64,000 bases of DNA, from NCBI GenBank assembly GCA_022749755.1, contig CM040445.1:14033182-14097181 (forward strand), given 5' to 3'. The translations under genes were made by a program, and so were the position numbers. The number at the start of each line of letters is the position of its first letter. Position 1 is the stretch's first letter. Below the pieces are notes generated by a model. It had not been told where the DNA came from, searched no databases, and was given only the letters and a program-made list of their open reading frames with translations. This document shows, piece by piece, positions 12,793-26,700 of this stretch. Source of the stretch: Azadirachta indica. Lineage: Eukaryota > Streptophyta > Magnoliopsida > Sapindales > Meliaceae.

Positions 12793-14735
12793 ATCTTCCT
12801 CTCAGTCTCTGCTATTTGGTCACAGATGGTGAAAGATCAGAGGAGAAACTGAGAGATCATCCTGCACAAGAAGCAGAAGCAGAAGCAGAAAGACTGTTGT
12901 TCTTCTTCCTGATGTGCAAGCGCATTCAACTGAAAGACTCAACCGTAAGTCAATGTGAGAGCCAAATTTATACGCGTGGAAAACGGATTTGGAAAGTGCA
13001 AAAGGGAAGATTCATGGAGCTTTTACACCTGGGACTCGGTCCGAGGGACAAGTTGGCAAAGCTCCGGTACTTCCAGGAGTTCCATGTATGTCTGTCTACT
13101 CGTGTTGTACGCTTGACACGTGTTACGAAATATTACCAGCAAATGGTAAAATTTAAAATATATAATATGAAATTTAAGGAAATTTAAGCTAAACCCTGTG
13201 TTTGAACTATGAATTGAAGCATGAAAGAAGCTACTTTGGTTGCAAGGGCCACTTTATAATAACTATTTCAATTTATTTAAATAAGACCGAATTTCCAATA
13301 TTTAAAATTAATACAGGTTTTTTTTTAACCTTTTTATTTTAATATGATATTAATAAAGAGAAAATTTCAGTGGACCTCATATTTTCTGATAAAATTTCAA
13401 CTTGTACATAAATCAAACAAAGTCTACACTTCACTCTGAGCTGTTACTCTTCTTTATTAAATACAAATGTTGACCACATTTAACAAACGAAAAATACTAC
13501 TTCTTACTATGAAAGCAATGTTGAAAGACAAAGATAACCTATAAAAACTAAAAATAATTTCTCTTTATCTTTTTGTTTTTCTCTTTCAATCTAAAATTAG
13601 AGCTGTAAATTGTATTTTATTGTATTGTATTTTTTTAACTTGAAAGACTTAACTCATTTCTATTTTATATTAGATTAATACCATGTCAAATTCTTAAATG
13701 ATCAGCATAGCACACTTTAAGATCAGATGAATTCATATCCTGCCTGCAGTCCACTCAAGGTTTTTCGATTTATTTTTTATTAATTAAAATTAATAAAATA
13801 TTATTTAATTTAATATTTTATAATCATGTTAGGAATATTGTTAAATATTGATTTTGTTAATTTTAAATCATTTTTAAAATTTTAATTAATTATTCGTAAT
13901 TTTTCATCACTTCATTGAATTTGTAAATTATAAACTTTTTATCTTTTTGTATTTCATGCCAATTTATTGTTATTTGTGTCTTCTTATCTATTTAATAGTA
14001 GAAAGGCCGGACAGTCATCATGGAAGCTTATAAGGATCATACACAATCCTCAGCATGATCCTCTTGGAGTGAATATGCTTGCTCTTAATTTTTATTCTCT
14101 TATTAGTTTCATAAATTTCTTTTAAGTTTAATTTAGATTTGAGTTGAAAAATTGAATATTAAAGTAGAAAATACTGAAGAAAAGAGAGAATTACATGGAA
14201 ATTGTAAAATAAGAAAATAAAAAAATTCATCATTAATATGGACATTAGAATATTAAAGTATAACAGTATAACTATAATTATAACCTTTAAACTAGTTAAC
14301 TATTGCATGAAAAAGTAACCACGTGACTCACGAAGTAGAGTGTAGACTTAAAAAACAGAAAATGAAGTCGGTAGATCATTTTGATATTTATCATAAATAA
14401 TAGGGTGATATGACATTTACCATTTTAAAAAACTTTTTTATTATTTTAGTTCTAAATATGTCAGTGTACGAAGCTTTATAGACCAATATACAAGGTTCAG
14501 GCGACGAAAATTCAATCGTAAGACATCAACACATGATGCAAAACAAATCGAACAAAAAGTTACAGTGAAATTCTCATTCATCCTTTCCCTCTTGCTCCAA
14601 TCGAAGCGCCTTTCTCCTTCGACCTACGACCACAAATCAGAAGAACGCATTATTTCCGTAAGCAGAAGAAAGCAATGCGAATCAGATCGCGGCAATACAT
14701 TTTTATGTGAAGAGCGATCTAATCAGATCTGAATA
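12793..14735. promoter_or_regulatory. Divergent intergenic region between the APCB1-like and SCD1 genes
   Basis: About 1.9 kb separates the two start codons, so the promoters of both genes should lie here. The part from about 13200 to 14450 is very AT-rich and holds no convincing ORF. An ORF overlapping 12771-13187 on the plus strand is antisense to the protease start and has no recognisable content. I did not identify specific regulatory motifs. Confidence 0.5.
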
Positions 14736-17700
14736 ATGGCTCGAATCTTCGAATACTTTGTTGTTTGCGGAATTGGCCCTGAAATTCGAACGTTAGAAGG
14801 AAACAAAGGATATCATGGAAATGAATATCTGTACTTATCTTCTGTTCTCGACCAATTCCCGCCTCTCAATCACTCTCTCTATCCTCCTCCCCCTCCTCAG
14901 CTCTCCACCGTATGTCTCTTTTGTTTTCCAAAATTATTATTATTATTATTATTTTTTATCTAATGTTGCCGAATCTTCATTTTTTACTGTTCTTTTTTTG
15001 TGCAGTGTGTTCTTCCTGCTGGTGTTCAGTTCTATTCTTCAGGTTTTAATTCCAATGATTCCTCTACGTTTCCACGCAGCTATCCAATCGTTTTAACTGG
15101 TATGTTTATGATCCCTAAATTAGAGCGTGACAAAAGATTTTCGTCGGTGGTTCTGAAGTTTTGTAATGAACTTCATGAGATGCATTTTAAGGAAGGTTTA
15201 TGATAATTGAAATGGAGATTAAAGAAATTATTAAAATAGACTTATTTTGGTTCAATATTTTTGTGCAGAGGGTGATGGGTCAAAAATTTATGTTACTTGC
15301 ATAGCATTTAGAGATCCTGTGAGTGAAGATATTGCTGAAGCTTATCGTATACCCGCAAATTCCTATTCTGACAAATGTATCTGCCTTGTTTCTCGCTCGC
15401 CTAGTTTTCGTGTCCTTAAGAATGCGCTTGAGGAAATATTTTCCCTATGCTTTTCGTCTGAAGGAAGTAGGTGAGTTTTGTGTTTGTAAATTAGTTTGAC
15501 TGACAAATGTGGGAATCAGTGGTGTTATCTTTATTTTCGTTACATTTAAAATTCTCAGCTCTGGAACAATTTCAGCAAGCCATTATGGGATATTATAGCA
15601 TATTTGGTGTCCAATGTACCTTTGCCAACTCCTGGGAAGGATCGAGTGCTGTTTGCCATTGAGAATTGCTTACTTTCTGCGGATGCTCCACCAAAAGATG
15701 GGCTACCTCATGCTGATGTATGGCCTTTTGCCTTTTGCAAATTTTTGGATTTATTAATTGCTTTAATTGATGGTAGAATATGTTGCATTATATTTTTGAC
15801 ATTTTTATGTGTTGAATGCAGATATCGTTCCAGCCACTGGTGCAGTTGTTGGATGTTGACAACTTAATTACACTTTTTACAGCTGTTTTGCTTGAAAGGA
15901 GGATTTTGCTTCGATCAAACAAGTATCTCTCTGATTTCTGACTACTGGATTTTCATTTCTAAATTATGCTAGTAATGAGTATCAACCTTCTGTGGGTTTT
16001 AAAATCTTTTCATTGGTTATAACACAATAGTCATATTGGTCAAGGGCTTATGTTTAATGCTTTGGTTACTTAATTTAGTGATGAATAAACAAATTGTCCA
16101 TACTTTCTGAGTCTCTTTTGAATCAATTATTTTTGTCTAAGTTGTATGTTGCTTTTGCATTTAGGTTGACCATTTCCATTATGAGCAATTAGATTTTTAT
16201 CTTCCAGTCAATGTCAGGTCCTGTATATTTATGGCACTTTTCTTTGTCTTTTTTAGGTATTCCCTTCTTACACTAGTTTCAGAGGCAATATGCCATTTAA
16301 TTTATCCATTCCGGTGGCAGGTTAGTAATAAATATTCAAAATCGCTGCTTTTATATCAGATCAATATTGCTTTTTCTTGTTGCCATGTTTCTAATCTTCT
16401 TTTTTTTTTTTTTGGCTGAAGCATGTCTACATTCCATTGCTCTTTTTCAGTGGAGTAGACTATATTGATGCTCCTACGCCATATATGATGGGTCTCCATT
16501 CAGGTGTTGATACATCTCTCCTTGTCATGGATGGTGTGAGTAGTTCAACGCTGTAGTTAATTATCTTTGCTTCTTGTCAGGCAACTTTCATTCTGCTCCA
16601 TTCAACTTTTAACAAGTTAATTTTGCTATTTCTTTCTATTCTTCTGTTATAGGTAGTTGTGGTGGACCTTGAGCATAATCGAATCTCTACGACGGAGGAA
16701 ATACCCCTAATTCCGGAGCCAGAATTAAATTCTTTACGTGGTGAAATTCTAAAGTTATTGTATCCCAACATTATGGGGATTGATCAGATGAATGCTGCTC
16801 TAGCTGGTTTTTCTGAGCAATGTTCTAAAGTTGGCAACAAGCCATGGGGAGAGGATCATGACCTTCAACTGAGGTGATTCTTGGATTCTAAGTTTAATGT
16901 TTCTCAAGTACAGATTGCTTCTTAGAGCCAATTGCTGAAATCAAATACATTTACCTAATGTGCTTCAAAAGATTCTCACATTCTGTTATGAAAAGCATTC
17001 TAGTTAATGGGATGACATGAAAAGTATCCTTTTAATTGTTAATTAATGTTTGTATCTGTGTGCAGGTTTATCTTTCTCAAGTTCTTCACATCAATTTTAG
17101 GTGGCTACCGCAACTTCATAGTATGAACTTTTTTATCTCTTCTTCCTGTATAAATTTGGCTTTTTTTAAAATATTTTCCAGTATCTTTGTGGTTTTATTT
17201 TTTCAGAAAGATACTTTCTTTCACTTAGTCAACTCCCAAGCACTTCTTAAGGAGTGCTCTCATTTTAAGTTTTTGGTACCATAATCTTCTTATCTTGACC
17301 ACAATAACTTTTGCTAGGAAAACACTGGCACTCAGGTTTTCAACACCCAAGCATTTTTGAAGAAGCGTTCTCGGTCAACGAACCAGCCTCCAGAGCCCAT
17401 GGTAATGTTTCATCAGGCAGAGTAATATCTTTATCTTTTCTCATCATAAGATTTACTTTCTATGACTGTAGAAACCTTTTTAGGCTTGTTAAAATAAAAT
17501 AAAATAAAAAAATTATTCTATTGAGTCTCACTTGTATAATTAACTTGAGGACGTGGCAGTGCCTTTATATAGGGTAAAATAGTGAAGCAACATTAACTAG
17601 GAATCCTGGTAAACTAGATTTTCTAAACAAAGTAGAAAAACAATAATAGTACTTGAATTAAGAATATACTTAATAACACTTAACCTACAGAAACTAAATA

Positions 17701-20700
17701 AGTATGATTTAAATTCTAACAATTTTGATCCATCTATTAGTAGCTTTTACTTTGTTCCTTTAAATTTGTTATTATGAGTACGTGTTTTGTAGCTTGAGGC
17801 AAATGCTCTAGTTTTGAATTAATGTATTCTTTCTTTCAATTTCTTGTTCATCATTACCCATTGGAATTTAATGTCTTCATACCATACTTAATCTCTTATT
17901 TTTTTGTTGTTTGCAGATTACACAGTTTTTAGATTCTCAAGGTTTCTTGGATTATCTGGAGAGAGGTCTTGGTTCTGAAGAAAACAATAATAATCTGCTT
18001 GATAAACTGCAAGATGCAATTGGAAGGGGTCAAAACCCTATGTCAATTCTTCCATCTTCTTTGGTAGAGCGTGAGATGATAACCATTTCAGATCCTGATA
18101 TTGGTGGATCAGGTAAAATTGAGGTTGAGATTTCAATTTCATTCGTTTGATTCAGGGAACAAATAGATTTGAGGAAATCAAGTTGGTGCGCCGATGATCA
18201 TGCTGACGTTTTTTTGCCTTTTCAGGATCAGGTGCCAAATATACTTATGATAGATTTCCTTCAAATGTTAGAACGGAGGAGCAGGAAGAAAAGAGGAGGC
18301 AAATTCTTGCAGCAGCAAGTGGAGCTTTTGAATACTCAGGAAAGCTTACTCCTAGGTAGATTTTTATTCTTGAACAGTAAAGATCTATATGTACTTTTTA
18401 TATTCTGTAACTAAAGTCATTATTTTTTAACTAATTTTTTTTAAATCTCTTTACCAGTTCACCTTCTATGCTAGTGAATAAGGACTCCAAAGATAGTCTT
18501 AGTCCAATGGAGAGAGCTGTAAGTTTTTCAATCCATTGTCATTTATCCTATGTAGTTCTGTGATTAAAGTTTACAATTGTCCTGAGTCAATGAATATCAA
18601 TGTTTCATAGGCAGAAAGGGAGCGCATGGTTTTGGACATTAAAGTTAAGCTACAGGTAAAACATTTTTTTTTGTGTTTTAAAATAAATGATCATTTGCTA
18701 TTTCAGTTGAAAACATTCAGCAATTACCTGGTGATGTGGAAATGTTAGTTGGCTACATTGCACATGAAATGGATTCTGCAAATGTTGGTAGATACTATCT
18801 ATGAAAGCCCTACAAGACATGGATTAGGTTTCATGTGGTTGTTAGAGCATGTGTGCATGCGTACATATGTCAGATTATTATATGACTTGTGCATGTGTTT
18901 ATAGCTTGCCAGACATATTGTATACATATATCTTATGATGGAATAAAAAAAAAATCCTAGTCATCTCTTTTTCCTGTTGATGGAGATCTGTGTTTGAAGG
19001 CATTATATTATATCTGTGAAATAAATGTAATCTAATTTTTCCAGTATCTAAGAGGTGTGCTTTATCCTCTGAAAAGGTAGGGAAATTCAATGTATAGTTT
19101 GTCCATTGTTTCAAGATGTGTATTTATAAATAGAAAGAGCAAGGCAGTTTGGTGGATTTGATGCATGCTCGTGCTGAAATTGTTATGGTAGTTCTATTTT
19201 CATTACCACTCGTACTTTTATGTCTTTAAGTATTATGGTTCACTTTGTTAAACAGGGTCTGTGGCTACGCCTTCTGAAATTAGGAGCTACTGATGATCCA
19301 CTTTCATCATTTGAACATGGCACAATTCTTGGTATGCTTCTTAAAAATTCAGTTTATTTTGTTAATTCTGTGGAAAACTGCATGTGAGTTGCAAATTCAA
19401 TGTTGTTTAATTGTTCATTGATTCTTGCAAATTAATATATTAATTTTGCGTTTACAGCTTTGATCGAGTCTGATGCAGAAGGGATTGGTGGAAGTGGATT
19501 TGTTGAATGTATCAGGGAACACATACATTCAGTATGTTTAGCAATTAATATTACTACACTGATTTAAAATTTTCTGTGCACAGCATGAAGATTCTAAGTT
19601 TATACTTTTCCCCTCTCAGGGATGGCACTGTCAATTGACTGAGGAACAGTTTATTGCTGTGAAAGAATTGGTAATTTAAGGATCTTGCCCTCAGCACCCC
19701 CCTTCAAGAATTGGTCTTGTCATTCAAGTCTTTTAATCTATTTATTTATTGCTTGATATCAAATGACTTTACTAAAAGTTTATTAGCAAGTGGCTTCCCT
19801 GGTATGGTTTATGCATCGTTTAGCTCATTTGGTTGCCTTCCCTTGTCTCTGTGACACTTCTTTTGGAATTGCGGAGTTCATGTGGTGTTGATTATTTGTC
19901 TTCTCTTCCCCCTTCCAATGTCCCTCACAGCTCAAAACAGCAATCAGTCGTGCAACTTCTCGAAATGATGTGTCAACTATTAGAGATGCCCTTGAAGTGT
20001 CTGCCGAGATGTTTAAGAAAGATGCTAATAATGTTTCCGACTACATACAGCGCCATCTAATTTCTCTCTCTATCTGGGAGGAGTTACGGTATGTGTGACA
20101 GATAATTATTTATGGAATTTCATGAATTATTATTATTTTAGTTTCATCATTTCATGCTACCTATCACTTGTTTTTTTGGATAACACTTGAACATGTTGAT
20201 TCATGATTGAAATACTAGCTAGTTGGCCCCGACAATTAATTTGGCATTTTTAAGTTATCTGTTTCTTTTGAGGACTGTTTTCGCTTCTATTAAGAAACAA
20301 ACAAATGTTAATGTATCTCGTTATATTGAGCTTGCTCGGAAAGAAAGTGCAGTTTCTAGGTTAATTTTGCAACTCCATCTATTTTATTTTGTATTTTTAA
20401 CAAGATTTTTTTTGGTGTCTTATGAATGGTTTCTGATTAAGTCCTTAATAGTTTGGGGTTACTCTTCATTCACTTTAAATTGCAATGTAAACTTTTGGAT
20501 CGGGTTTTGTAATAGGCCAAAGTTGGATTCTTTAATTTCTATTATGATTTGCTTGCAGGTTTTGGGAAGGGTACTTTGACTATTTAATGGATCAGTTTTC
20601 AAGCAAGTAAGAAATTTACATATTTAAGTTTTGTCATGCATATAATAATTTCCATATTACATTTATCTTCTCACATGATAGTCTATTCAGCATGTACATA

Positions 20701-23700
20701 CATACATACATTCATACATACATATGTATGTGTATGTATGTATGTATAACTGTATTTGATGTCTAACTTTTAATAATTTCGTTTCTTGTTTTTGGTTGTA
20801 TTTAATGCATGGACTTTGTCATGTTACATTACATCTGTAATTTTGTTGCTTCATTACTTTGGAGAAGCCAATATTAATGTTTAGGCAAAAATGGCTGCCA
20901 AAAGATCATTTAAACTTAATTCCTTTGCATGATTTCGATATGCTCATGACCTTTAGCATTTTTGCACAAAGTTGTGATGCTGTTATGTTGCTGCTATGTG
21001 GGTGAAAAGATTTATTGACAACTAATGGGTAGAATTGCAGAAACCATGAGTAAAATTCTACAGAACTATTTTGGAAGACAGGAAAGCAGGAATAAGAAGT
21101 AATAAGATGTGGTGTTGCATCTCTAGTCAGGAAGATGAGGGATGTTGGTAAACACATTGTGAGAAAATATGATTTCCTCTTATCCATTATGAAAAACAAT
21201 CTGTACAATATTTATACACCAAAAGAAAACTACCCGAAACATATAGTCTGTCCTATTAATTAGGGATCAGATTTTACAAGAAGGAAAATAAAAATAGAGG
21301 AAATCAATGTAAATTTGAATTACAAAATCTATTATTGTCAGAGAAGAAGATAAGAAAAAAAAAAGATGTCCTTTTACTGTTGACATGTGGATCCCTGTAG
21401 ATCTACGAAGACTTGTGTATCTTATTACTTAAGGTATGAATGAAATACGGTTAATGTCAAATACAGATTGATCATCTTCTATCTTGGTTCTATTCTATGA
21501 AACCTCACAGAGGACCAAAGTATCTTTATAATTACTAAAACTGAATCTACCTCGTCTGGTTGCCAATTGCTAGGTGCAAATCTTCCACTGATCATCTTGG
21601 ATGTGTAAATATGTTTTCTTTTTTCTTATCCTTTTGGAAACAAAAATAAATCAATAAATAAATAGAGAAGATAACTATTTGAGAAAGAATTAGAGGTCAT
21701 TATTCATTCATCCCTGGCGTATGTCTTTATTGACTATTATTCTGTTAGAAACCATTATACCAAATCTGTAACTTATCACTAATATCATAATCTAACATAG
21801 CATTGAGATATCTTTGATTTGTCCAAAGGTTGACTTGGGAACCAGGCTTATTTATTGTTCTTATGTGTTGTTACAACAGGTCGGCCAATTACGCTTCTCT
21901 GGTGACAGCACAGTTGATTGTAGTGGCATCACACATGGTAGTGTTCTTTTACCTTGATATTAATTTTTCGTGTTACCACATTTAAACTTCAACCAGGCTT
22001 AACAAATATGTATTTCTTTATTTCTTGATATTATTGTTTTTGTTGTATTTCATCATGAAGGCTGGATTGGGACTTCCAGATACTGATGCTTGGTACATGA
22101 TTGAAACGATAGCAGAGAAAAACAATATTGGATACAAGCAGTTTGTAAGTTTTCTACTGTCTGAATTTATTTGTTTCCACTTTCTGGCCCATTTTTTTCT
22201 GCCTGGATTTGTGTGTATTTGTATTTGGAATTTCTATTGTGATCAAACCTTTAAATTACTTTCAGGTTTATGACGTGTAGTTTCATTTATTTGATTTTAC
22301 ATGATTTATACTGCAGACCACTTGATTTCACTCACCAAATCTCTTGTTAGGCTTCTTTTAGCTTGCGTGATGATTTCCTTAAAAGGCCAGCAAAAAATGG
22401 ATATCTATGCTCTAAACACTCAATGACCTGAAGTTTGAAAAGATGGAGCCAGTTTCTTTGATTAGAAAAAGAACTAATCTGATTAAAAGTTTTGGGAACT
22501 TTTGGAACCACAATATTAATTTAGTTTTGTGTGTATAGCCAAAAAGGACCAAGATTAATATCGTATCAACACTGATATGTGAGAAGCAAGGAGAAACTTC
22601 TTGGTAGAGCCATAATATTTAACTTATGAATGTAGTTTCCAATGCTTATTCTTTAATTTTTTTGATACTAGATGTTATAGTCAGGGGCTTGCTAGAAGTT
22701 TAGATTGATGCTATTGGAGCATAGTCTGGAAACCTATGTCCAATACAGGCAGTTTCTATTTGCACAATATTTATTAAGAAGAGATTTTGCTCCAATATTA
22801 TGGAGATGCGAGCTGATGGCCCTGTGCGCACTCCCACCAGGAAGTGAGAACTACTCTGCTGGTGCTTCTTTACAACTTTGTTGGCTAAATGCTAAAATAA
22901 GAAAATAGTGATAGAATGAACTTTGAAAAATATCCTTGGGAATTTCCTAAAAACATTTTTATGACTATAAGGATTAGATTATAATTGGAACCTCAGAATA
23001 ATTTTTCTTTTATTTGGTCATGGTGCTTGTGATAACATTCTTGTTTCTTGTGTATTGAACTTTTTGTTGGTGGCAGTTATAATTTTCATAAACATATTCT
23101 CTTGAAAGTATTGGTTTTCTATATTTTTCATAAACATATTCGCTTGAAAGCATTGGTTTTTATCAGTTTCCATGGTAACAGACTTTTTTGAACTTCTTAT
23201 GTTTTTGTTTTTTCCTTGTTTTCGCACTTCCCCAGGAAAGATAACGATTTTACTTCTTTGTTGATAAACAAAATGTTTCATTAAGAATTAAGATAGATGT
23301 TTGGAAAGATTCTTCCACTGTTTGAATTGCTATTTTCCTTAAGCTTCAGCCTCACAATATTAAAATTTTAAGTAACTGAATTTCTCCATTTGATGTTATA
23401 TTACCTCTAAAGCAATTCTTGCCATCCAATTTGATTCAGATCGAAATCAGAGGTTTTTTGTCACATATTCAACAACTTCGTATTGGTTATTGGGGATTGT
23501 CCTTTATAAAAGGCCAATCAATATCCAATGGATTGCCATCCCCGCTTCCGAAAGATGCCACAAATGAGAATCAGCAACCTGCTGAGGCTTCTGGTGTTGG
23601 AAGGAGCTGGGTACAGAGCATGTTTAGCAGGGATACATCGTCAAGAGCACACTCTTTTAGTCGCATTCGTGGAGGGGCCTCTGATGGTGGGTCTTCTGAT

Positions 23701-26700
23701 TTTTCCTTTTTTCGAGTTCAGATAACCTCTACTGTTTCATCACTGTTACATAACCTCATGTTATTATCTCTTGATTTTAGCTGCAAATGAAAATGGAACT
23801 CCTCGAAAACAAGATCTAACAGCTGGTGGAAAGAAACTTCAAACCAATGTTCGCATTATCAGGGGTCATACTGGTGCTGTCACTGCTTTACATTGTGTAA
23901 CAAGAAGAGAGGTCTGGGATCTAGTGGGTGACCGTGAAGATGCAGGTTTCTTTATCAGTGGGAGCACAGACTGTTTGGTGAGTTACATTACTTATCTGGT
24001 TATTTTCTTCTAAATTTTTTTAATACAATAGTCATGCTTGGTGAGTTACATTACGTATCTGGTTATTTACTTCTAAATTTTTTTTAATACAATAGTCATG
24101 CATTGCTTGGAAACTTGATATTAGTGTCATGATTCATGGAGCCTTTAATGGGAACTTATGGTGTGGTTAGTGACTGAAATTATGCTCAACCAAAATAGCT
24201 TCTGTCTATGAATGCAAGTGTATTTCAACTTGCGATTTACCCATGAACCATGATTTCTGACACAACCTCCAATGTATCTCAATCTTTATATAGAAAACAA
24301 AAATTAGATGACTCTGCCTTGGAGTAGCACAAATTTGGCAAACACATTCTTATCTGATTCAGTCACTGGTTTGAAACTTCTAACCTTACATGGGCGAATT
24401 CATTGTAGATTATTATATAATTTGGTGCAAGTTCTAAATGGCTGAATGCTGATCTTCAAACTCTGCAGGTTAAAATCTGGGATCCTAGTCTTCGTGGGTC
24501 AGAACTTCGAGCAACCCTGAAAGGACATACAAGGTTTTTATATTTTATTCTTTTTCTAAAAGCAACAGACACAGACATATATTTTCTCTATATATTAAGA
24601 ACTCAATGCATGTCAATTCTTTTCTTCTAATTTGTTGTCGCACTGGCCATATCCACTTTCATCCTTCTATGCAGAACGATCCGAGCTATAAATTCTGATC
24701 GAGCAAAGGTGGTTTCAGGATCTGATGATCAGTCTGTTCTTGTATGGGATAAGCAAACATCTCAGCTTCTAGAAGAGCTAAAGGGCCATGATGCACAGGT
24801 TTGCATACAGAGCACATCCTTGCTTTAGGTTCTAGACTGTTTATATCAAAGGTGTTTGCAGAGTTAATGAAAACAGAAAATGAAAATATGGGGGGCACAT
24901 TTTGCTTACAGAAATCATATCAAGAGTTTTTCTAGGTGGAGATTCAAAAATATGAATTACTAATATATGAACTGACTACCAAGGTTGTTTCCTCTTATGT
25001 TTGATCCTGACTCTTCCTCTCATCAATAAATCATTCAACTCCATTTTTTTTCTTATGCTTCTGCCCATCCCCCTATTTTATGTGGACAGATAAAGATATG
25101 ATTTACAAGGCACTTCTTTTGGAATTTTGGTGTGTAGGACATCTGAGGACAGTCGTCCACATGTCTCTGTCATAAATACAGTTATAGCTAAATACACCTT
25201 TATTTTGTCTGAACATTTATGTAATAATTTGGAGAGTGCATGCAACTTTCACATACTTGCAAGCCCAATAATGATTTATTTTCTTAATCAAGCAATCGTA
25301 CAAGCTTACTTCTATCTATTGAGAGTTTGACAGGGGCCAATGGCTTGTTTGGGTAGTTATTTGTATGGGTCTCTTGTTCTTTGTCAACTCAGATTGGTCC
25401 AATTTCAGTGGACTGCTTCTCTTTTTTAATACAATTTTCATACTTTAATATGAAAAGGACATTATTTTTGTTTATTTATTTATTTGTGCTTTGTTCAAAA
25501 TTTTTGAAACTTAAGACCTCTTCCAACCCAAGCTCATCACTTTATTGCCTGCACCAAACACCTAGGTAGCATAGCAAAATTATTCTATTTGATTTTTCAT
25601 GTGAGACACTGTTCCAACACATGCTAGTGTTTTTTCAATAGGAAAACAATATTTTAGTGCATGGAAAGGATACCTGATGGATTTATTTGGTTCTGAATTC
25701 TTATTGGTTTGGGTATTGTCCAATTTTGGTATTAAAATATTAAACTCTGTAAGCCAAGACACTAGACAGGCACATACATGGGGGGCATTGGGCGTTGACA
25801 GAGCTGGTAAGGGTCCTTTGGGGCATTATGCTATTTCAGTTTTGTATCTCCTTAACAGCTCTGCAGACGTTGTAACCTGTAAAACAAGATTCGATCAAGT
25901 TATTAATGGTTCAGATGCCATTTTCTTTTGGTTGGTTTCTCAATATGGTATTACCTGCCTGCTGTTTCATCCCCTTTCTTAAGCAACAAGATTTCTTGGC
26001 AATAAATGTAGAGGCTTTAATGAGATCATTAGTTATTTCAATGTGTGTCTACTTTATTGCCTTGAATGATGATTACATTTTGCATGCAACCTTTGGAATA
26101 AGGTAAGTTTATGGTATGGTTTTAATAGCTTTCTTTCTTCCTTTATTTTTTCACATATTCATGCTGAACTTTCTTGCTTCTGTTTTCGTATTGTCTTCTT
26201 TAGAACATCCTATATCTTTTCTTCAATATTTGCTATCTTAAAAGTACTTGGTTATTACACTTTCAAATGATTGAAACATGAATTATGGAATGCAGATTAA
26301 AATGTAAGATAATTCCTGTCATTTGCCACTGCAGGTCAGTTGTGTGCGGATGCTGTCAGGTGAACGTGTTCTTACGGCATCCCATGATGGAACTGTCAAG
26401 ATGTGGGATGTTCGAACTGATACCTGTGTGGCAACAGTTGGCCGTTGCTCTAGTGCGGTTCTATGCATGGAATATGACGACTCCACTGGGATCTTGGCTG
26501 CTGCTGGTAGAGATGCGTATGTATACTGAAACTTACATCTATGTAGCTGGTATTATATTACAAGTTAATTATCCTCTCACCTTTGGTGGATACTTGTATT
26601 ACCAGGGTAGCAAATATCTGGGACATTCGTGCCGGTCGGCAAATGCACAAGTTTCTGGGGCATACCAAATGGATTAGGTGAGTCAGGGTATTGAACCCTG

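Noticed and set aside
12771..13187. 138-codon plus-strand ORF overlapping the protease start
   Set aside because: It is antisense to the start of the protease gene and its leader, is low-complexity (EAEAEAE), and has no family resemblance.
22705..22908. 67-codon plus-strand ORF in SCD1 intron 21
   Set aside because: It is intronic, shows no similarity to SCD1 or any known domain, and adding it would break the phase of neighbouring exons.
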